Assembly: GCA_003542355.1 (NCBI GenBank)
Contig: DPKU01000048.1
Span: 1 to 10,861 of the forward strand
Source: Clostridiales bacterium
GTDB taxonomy: Bacteria > Bacillota > Clostridia > Peptostreptococcales > Anaerovoracaceae
Length of the DNA: 10,861 nt
Reading direction: 5' to 3'
Every line of letters begins with the position of its first letter. Positions within the stretch are counted from its first letter, which is position 1. Both the position numbers and the translations under genes were made by a program. Of the stretch, positions 8,301-10,861 are shown piece by piece. Below the pieces are notes generated by a model that was not told where the DNA came from, did no database searches, and saw nothing but the letters and a program-made list of their open reading frames with translations.

Positions 8301-8876
8301 GGTTTGGATCACGTGCTCTCTTCCGGCGAGAACGTCAATGTGTTTATCGTGGATACTGAGGTATACTCCAATACCGGTGGTCAGGCATCCAAGGCCACGC
8401 CGCTGGGGGCTGTAGCCCAGTTCACTGCTTCCGGCAAGCGTTCGGGAAAGAAGGATCTGGGTGCGTTGGCCAGGACCTACGGAAATGTCTACGTGGCCCA
8501 GGTATCCATGGGCGCCGATCCGGCACAGCTGGTCCAGGCCATCCGGGAGGCCGAATACTACGAAGGCCCTTCGGTGATCATCGCCTATGCGCCTTGCATC
8601 GCCCACGGCATTGCCGCAGGAATGAGCCAGGCCCAGCAGGAAGCCGGGAAGGCGGTGGACGCCGGTTACTGGCATTTGTATCGCTACCATCCTGCGACCG
8701 GTGTCTTTACGCTGGACAGCAAGGAGCCTACCATACCATACAGTGCGTTCCTGGCCGGCGAGGTCCGGTACTCTTCTCTGGAAAGGACTTTTCCTGAAAA
8801 TGCGGAAGAGCTTTTCGACAAGGCAGAAAAGCAGGCCCGGGAAAAATACGAAGTTTACAAAGGACTGCAGAAATAA
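5358..8876 (+). CDS. nifJ: Pyruvate:ferredoxin (flavodoxin) oxidoreductase, single-chain
   Basis: 1172 residues, the full length of homodimeric PFOR. It interconverts pyruvate plus CoA with acetyl-CoA, CO2 and reduced ferredoxin, the central carbon step of many anaerobes. Substrate- and TPP-contact residues known from the Desulfovibrio africanus enzyme are conserved with small offsets: T32 in YPITPSSP, E65, R115, D972 in the GDGW motif, and N1005 in SNTGGQ. The ferredoxin-like domain carries two [4Fe-4S] motifs (C691, C694, C697, C701 and C747, C750, C753, C757). Ligands of the proximal cluster are C812, C815, C840 and C1080. The gene therefore looks fully functional and, by these residues, pyruvate-type. 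It starts 19 bases after ilvE with no terminator between, so T-box control may extend to it. I saw no clear internal promoter in that gap, though one inside ilvE is possible. A strong terminator follows. Confidence 0.97.
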   Translation: MHQRKTVIMDGNEAAAYVAYAFTEVAAIYPITPSSPMAEKTDVWSAEGKKNIFGQPVKLVEMQSEAGAAGAVHGALETGALATSFTSSQGLLLMLPVMHRISGQRHPGVLHVAARTVGTHAFSIFGDHSDVMNCRGTGFAMLSTSSVQEVMDLAGVAHLAAIQSRVPFLHFFDGFRTSHEISKIEAMEYDTLAELLDREALQEFRDHALNPEEPALRSTVQNPDIYFQVREANNRFYDAVPDIVSGYMDQISARTGRSYKLFNYYGAPDATEVVIAMGSVSGAIRETVDHLNAQGRKVGFVQVHLFRPFAIHKLLEAIPETALRIAVLDRCKEMGSAGEPLYQDVCTAFAQSKRCPLILGGRYGLSSKDTTPSQIGGVYENLRREEPLNGFTIGIVDDLTHLSLASDLEIPQVKEGVFACKFWGLGSDGTVGANRNTVEIISKYTDFYGQAYFEYDAKKSFGITKSHLRFSKEPIDSSYLVRNADFIACHHQTFLAQYDMVSELLPGGTFLLNCPWTGAELEEKIPGQVKRALAEKKANFYIIDASGIARDLGLGIHANIVLQSAFFSLMSVIPAEEADGYLRAAVRETYFTKGDAVVEKNLNAVTRGAQAVTQVGIPEDWASAPKEAAAVQDDAPAVVKNLLRPINAQKGDDLPVSAFKGYEDGQVELGLTAYEKRRIATAVPVWNADACLQCNQCAFVCPHAAIRPYLLNDAEAAAAPAEMHIVPAKGKAAAGLSYTLSVSTDDCTGCGSCVSSCPAKQKALVMAPIDQVPAGREIWAYSLSLSDKKVFDPFTVKGSQFKEPLLEFSAACAGCGETPYAKLLTQLFGDRVYWANATGCTQAWGGAMPGIPYTRNKEGKGPAWSNSLFENNAEFSLGMALSVKQQREAQKQRAEALRTITENAALRQTLGSWLEAFDDFTLSASTGDTLRRALESALAEGPESAEENKLIRDILSAKKHFSRKTFWMYGGDGWAYDIGYGGLDHVLSSGENVNVFIVDTEVYSNTGGQASKATPLGAVAQFTASGKRSGKKDLGALARTYGNVYVAQVSMGADPAQLVQAIREAEYYEGPSVIIAYAPCIAHGIAAGMSQAQQEAGKAVDAGYWHLYRYHPATGVFTLDSKEPTIPYSAFLAGEVRYSSLERTFPENAEELFDKAEKQAREKYEVYKGLQK

Positions 8877-8880
8877 ATAC

Positions 8881-8907
8881 AAAAAGAGGCTTTTGCCTCT
8901 TTTTTTC
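8881..8907 (+). terminator. Intrinsic terminator after nifJ
   Basis: AAAAAGAGGC (8881-8890), loop TTTT, then GCCTCTTTTTTT (8895-8906). The perfect GC-topped stem runs straight into the T tract. The A-rich 5' side means it could also work on the other strand, but no gene there calls for it. Confidence 0.95.
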
Positions 8908-8919
8908 TGCCGAAGACCC

Positions 8920-8948
8920 TTGCAATTTCCGGAATCCGGTTGTATTAT
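8920..8948 (+). promoter_or_regulatory. Sigma-A-type promoter of the deacylase gene
   Basis: TTGCAA (-35, 8920-8925) and TATTAT (-10, 8943-8948) are separated by 17 bases, close to consensus. Transcription would begin near 8955, about 43 bases before the ATG. The spacer contains the palindrome CCGGAATCCGG (8929-8939), a possible operator. Confidence 0.75.
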
Positions 8949-8961
8949 GTACTCACCGATC

Positions 8962-8980
8962 GGCCCGAAAGGGTCTTTTT
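8962..8980 (+). other. GAAA-tetraloop hairpin with T tract in the 5' UTR
   Basis: GGCCC (8962-8966), loop GAAA, GGGTC (8971-8975) with one G-T wobble, then TTTTT. It lies only a few bases after the predicted start of transcription, just before the Shine-Dalgarno AGAGGAGG (8986-8993). It could be an mRNA-stabilising 5' hairpin, a weak attenuator, or a second terminator for read-through from nifJ. Confidence 0.55.
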
Positions 8981-8997
8981 CATTGAGAGGAGGCGTC

Positions 8998-9474
8998 ATG
9001 GGATACGAAGCTGTAAAGAAATATTTTGAAGAACATCAGATTCCCAATGAGATCATTCTTCTGGAGGAAAGCAGCGCTACGGTGGAACTGGCGGCCAAAG
9101 CCCTGGGCCGGGAGCCCGGAGAGATCGCCAAGACGCTGGCCATGGAACTGAAGGATGGCACACACTTTGTACTTGTAGTCATGGGTACAGCCAGGATCGA
9201 CAACCGGAAGTACAAGGATCGTTTCGGCTGCAAGGCAAAGATGCTCTCTTTTGATGAGACGCTGGCGGTGACGGGACATCCCGTGGGTGGCGTATGCCCT
9301 TTTGGTCTGCCCGAAGGGATCGGTGTCTGTCTGGACGAATCGCTGAAAGCGTACGAAATGGTTTTTCCGGCGGCGGGGACCGGAAATTCTGCAGTTGGGT
9401 TCACCCCTGAAGATCTGGCGCGTGCCACCGCTGGCGTCTGGGTCCATGTGACCAAGGACGAGGCCGAAGGATAG
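8998..9474 (+). CDS. YbaK/EbsC-family aminoacyl-tRNA deacylase
   Basis: 158 residues, a normal length for the stand-alone family. These trans-editing proteins hydrolyse misacylated tRNAs (Cys-tRNA(Pro) or Ala-tRNA(Pro) in studied members), using a conserved lysine and a Gly-rich loop. Here the lysine is K45 in the context EIAKTLAM, and the loop is GHPVGGVCPFG (93-103). The later LDESL and the stretch around FPAAGTGNSA are typical of the EbsC-like branch common in Firmicutes. The ATG at 8998 directly follows AGAGGAGG. The gene has its own promoter and stands alone between the nifJ terminator and the rpmG promoter region. The exact tRNA substrate cannot be assigned from sequence. I saw no clear terminator after it, so read-through into rpmG is possible. 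Confidence 0.9.
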   Translation: MGYEAVKKYFEEHQIPNEIILLEESSATVELAAKALGREPGEIAKTLAMELKDGTHFVLVVMGTARIDNRKYKDRFGCKAKMLSFDETLAVTGHPVGGVCPFGLPEGIGVCLDESLKAYEMVFPAAGTGNSAVGFTPEDLARATAGVWVHVTKDEAEG

Positions 9475-9497
9475 CGTTAAGAAATAGCGGATAACCG

Positions 9498-9550
9498 TTG
9501 ACAGCGGCGATCGGTTGTGATAACTTAACAAGGTGACGCTATGGTACAAT
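9498..9550 (+). promoter_or_regulatory. Promoter region of the rpmG-secE-nusG-rplK cluster
   Basis: There are two overlapping candidates. A perfect -35 TTGACA (9498-9503) is followed by only weak -10 matches (GATAAC at 9519 with an upstream TG, or TAACTT at 9521). An extended -10, TGGTACAAT (9542-9550), has only weak -35 partners such as TTAACA (9525-9530, spacing 14). At least one is probably used. Which one cannot be decided by eye. The leader to the rpmG ATG would be about 60-90 bases. Confidence 0.5.
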
Positions 9551-9619
9551 TGTTTGTATTGTGTGCAGAAACAGATCGATAAACCGTCCCGGACGGATCA
9601 TTTTACGGAGGTCAGAATT

Positions 9620-9769
9620 ATGAGGGTCAGAATCACCATGGCATGCACCGAGTGCAAGCAAAGAAACTACAATACCACGAAGAATAAGAAGAACGATCCC
9701 GATCGTATCGAAATGATGAAATACTGCAAGTTCTGCAAAAAGGAAACTCTGCACAAGGAAACCAAGTAG
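9620..9769 (+). CDS. rpmG: 50S ribosomal protein L33
   Basis: 49 residues, the normal size. A small, basic protein of the large ribosomal subunit. The four cysteines C9-x-x-C12 and C36-x-x-C39 mark the zinc-binding (C+) form. The ATG at 9620 has GGAGGT (9607-9612) 7 bases upstream. A longer in-frame reading from 9533 would run back through the promoter region and is not family-like. The gene heads the conserved rpmG-secE-nusG-rplK cluster, and secE follows after 18 bases. Confidence 0.97.
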   Translation: MRVRITMACTECKQRNYNTTKNKKNDPDRIEMMKYCKFCKKETLHKETK

Positions 9770-9787
9770 CGAAAGGAAATCGTCAAA

Positions 9788-10012
9788 ATGGCAGATCAAG
9801 CTGCAGTCAAGACCAAAAGATGGGTGCGGATCAAGGAGTACTTCCGGGGAATCCGTTCCGAAATCAAAAAGGTTGTTTGGCCTACGAAAAAAGAGACATA
9901 TCGCTATACAGGCGTGGTGCTGGCCACTTGCGCCCTGTTTGCTTTCTTCTTCTGGATCCTGGATACGGGCTTCCTGAAACTGTTGGAAGTAGTTCTTAAT
10001 ATATCGATGTAG
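9788..10012 (+). CDS. secE: Preprotein translocase subunit SecE
   Basis: 74 residues, the short single-membrane-span form usual in Gram-positive bacteria. SecE clamps the two halves of the SecY channel in the cytoplasmic membrane. A basic, amphipathic N-terminal part carries the family signature EIKKVVWPTKKET (25-37), followed by one membrane helix at about 41-59. The ATG has AAAGGA at 9772-9777. The stop codon TAG overlaps the ribosome binding site of nusG, so the two genes are likely translationally linked. Confidence 0.96.
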   Translation: MADQAAVKTKRWVRIKEYFRGIRSEIKKVVWPTKKETYRYTGVVLATCALFAFFFWILDTGFLKLLEVVLNISM

Positions 10013-10020
10013 GAGAGAAT

Positions 10021-10692
10021 ATGTCTCAGGATAAGATCGCAGAGCTGGAAAAGGACGATTTGGTCCTTCCCGAAGACCAGGCTCCTTCTGATCCCGAAGA
10101 AGAAGTGCTTCCGGATCAGGATGCTGAGGAAGACGAAGCGGAAAACGACGAAGTCCCCGCAGGGTCTCTCAGGCGCAGCAAGGATGCCAAATGGTATGTA
10201 GTGCACACGTATTCCGGCCACGAAAACAAAGTAAAAGTCAATATTGAAAAGCTGGTTGAGAACCGCGGGATGCAAGACCTGGTTCTCAGTGTTATCGTGC
10301 CAACGGAAGATCGTGTTGAGCTCAAAGACGGCCAGCGGAAGATCAAGACCCGTAAAATGTTCCCCGGTTATGTCATCGTCAAGATGATCGTCACCAACGA
10401 ATCCTGGTACCTGGTCCGAAACACGCAGGGTGTTACCGGGTTTGTGGGCCACGGCTCGGAACCGATTCCCCTTACGGACGAGGAAGTGCGGCGGATGGGC
10501 ATCGAAAAGACCATCATCGTGCTGGATATCGACGTAGGCGACACCGTTCGAGTGATCAGCGGTCCGTTCAAGGGATTTATGAGCGTCGTGGAAGAAGTCA
10601 ACGTAGACAAGCAGACTCTGCGTGCACGGGTATCCATGTTCGGAAGAGACACGCTGGTAGAACTGGAATACGACCAGGTGGACAAAGTTTAG
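10021..10692 (+). CDS. nusG: Transcription antitermination/pausing factor NusG with acidic N-terminal extension
   Basis: 223 residues, against roughly 175-180 for typical NusG. Residues 57 to about 160 are the NGN domain (KWYVVHTYSG at its start, MFPGYVIVKM at 113-122, RNTQGVTGFVG), which binds the RNA polymerase clamp. About 170-205 is the KOW domain (GDTVRVISGPFKGF, 173-186), which contacts Rho or ribosomal protein S10. The extra length is the first 55 or so residues, rich in Asp and Glu (20 in the first 45) and probably disordered, with a repeated VLPEDQ/VLPDQD element. The start ATG at 10021 follows AGGAG (10011-10015) inside the secE stop region. Internal starts that would remove the extension lack an equally good ribosome site. 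It acts on elongating RNA polymerase. Confidence 0.96.
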   Translation: MSQDKIAELEKDDLVLPEDQAPSDPEEEVLPDQDAEEDEAENDEVPAGSLRRSKDAKWYVVHTYSGHENKVKVNIEKLVENRGMQDLVLSVIVPTEDRVELKDGQRKIKTRKMFPGYVIVKMIVTNESWYLVRNTQGVTGFVGHGSEPIPLTDEEVRRMGIEKTIIVLDIDVGDTVRVISGPFKGFMSVVEEVNVDKQTLRARVSMFGRDTLVELEYDQVDKV

Positions 10693-10716
10693 GTCCGCCG
10701 TACACATAAACGAAAA

Positions 10717-10731
10717 ACGGGGCTGCCCCGT
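10717..10731 (+). other. GC-rich hairpin between nusG and rplK
   Basis: ACGGGG (10717-10722) pairs with CCCCGT (10726-10731) around a 3-base loop. No T tract follows, so it is not an intrinsic terminator. It sits just before the rplK Shine-Dalgarno AAAGGAG (10734-10740). Its position suits a translational or mRNA-stability element, but I cannot identify it with a known leader. Confidence 0.45.
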
Positions 10732-10748
10732 GGAAAGGAGAAGAGACT

Positions 10749-10861
10749 ATGGCTAAAAAAATCGAGGGCTATATCAAACTGCAGATTCCTGCAGGCGCAG
10801 CCACACCGGCCCCTCCCGTGGGACCCGCATTGGGGCAAAAGAGCGTCAACATCATGGAATT
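10749..10861 (+). CDS. rplK: 50S ribosomal protein L11, N-terminal part (cut by window end)
   Basis: Only the first 37 codons are in the window. The L11 N-terminus is clear: [16 protein letters not shown], then the proline-rich [11 protein letters not shown] segment that contacts the GTPase-associated centre of 23S rRNA and the thiopeptide site, then SVNIME. The ATG at 10749 has AAAGGAG (10734-10740) 8 bases upstream. It follows nusG after 56 bases, as usual. Confidence 0.96.
   Translation, partial: MAKKIEGYIKLQIPAGAATPAPPVGPALGQKSVNIME

Noticed and set aside
8701..8997. Upstream extension of the deacylase frame into nifJ
   Set aside because: It would pass through the nifJ terminator and the promoter. 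The ATG at 8998 has a strong ribosome site and gives the family length.
1..10861. Search for CRISPR arrays, insertion sequences, tRNA or rRNA genes, and phage or defence genes
   Set aside because: No repeat-spacer pattern, transposase, tRNA cloverleaf, rRNA segment or mobile-element gene was seen. The window is fully accounted for by metabolic and housekeeping genes.

Overview
This window reads as the chromosome of an anaerobic Gram-positive bacterium, most likely class Clostridia. The signs are a T-box leader, a one-chain pyruvate:ferredoxin oxidoreductase (PFOR), strong AGGAGG-type ribosome binding sites, and the rpmG-secE-nusG-rplK gene order. I cannot name a genus from sequence alone. All supported genes lie on the + strand and the window is densely packed.

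Region 1 (about 11-8907) is an apparent amino-acid-controlled operon. A complete T-box leader, with probable leucine specifier CTC, ends in an intrinsic terminator. Four tightly spaced genes follow with no internal terminator that I can see. The first is a LeuA-like protein whose leucine-sensing C-terminal domain looks normal but whose catalytic metal site is replaced. The second is an 843-residue fusion of a TIM-barrel isomerase/epimerase-type domain with an acyl-CoA ligase. The third is a branched-chain aminotransferase (ilvE). The fourth is a full-length PFOR (nifJ). A strong intrinsic terminator closes the unit.

Region 2 (8908-9474) is a single gene for a YbaK/EbsC-type aminoacyl-tRNA deacylase. 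It has its own good sigma-A-type promoter and a GAAA-capped hairpin in its 5' untranslated region.

Region 3 (9475-10861) is the start of the translation/transcription cluster: promoter region, rpmG (L33), secE, nusG with a long acidic N-terminal extension, and the first 37 codons of rplK (L11), cut by the window end.

The most interesting part is Region 1. Acyl-CoA ligase, keto-acid:ferredoxin oxidoreductase and branched-chain aminotransferase are the three enzyme types needed to build a branched-chain amino acid by reductive carboxylation of a branched-chain acid. Here they share a leucine-type T-box with a probable LeuA pseudoenzyme and a TIM-barrel domain of unknown role. The pathway is an inference. 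The PFOR keeps the residues of ordinary pyruvate enzymes, which argues for caution.
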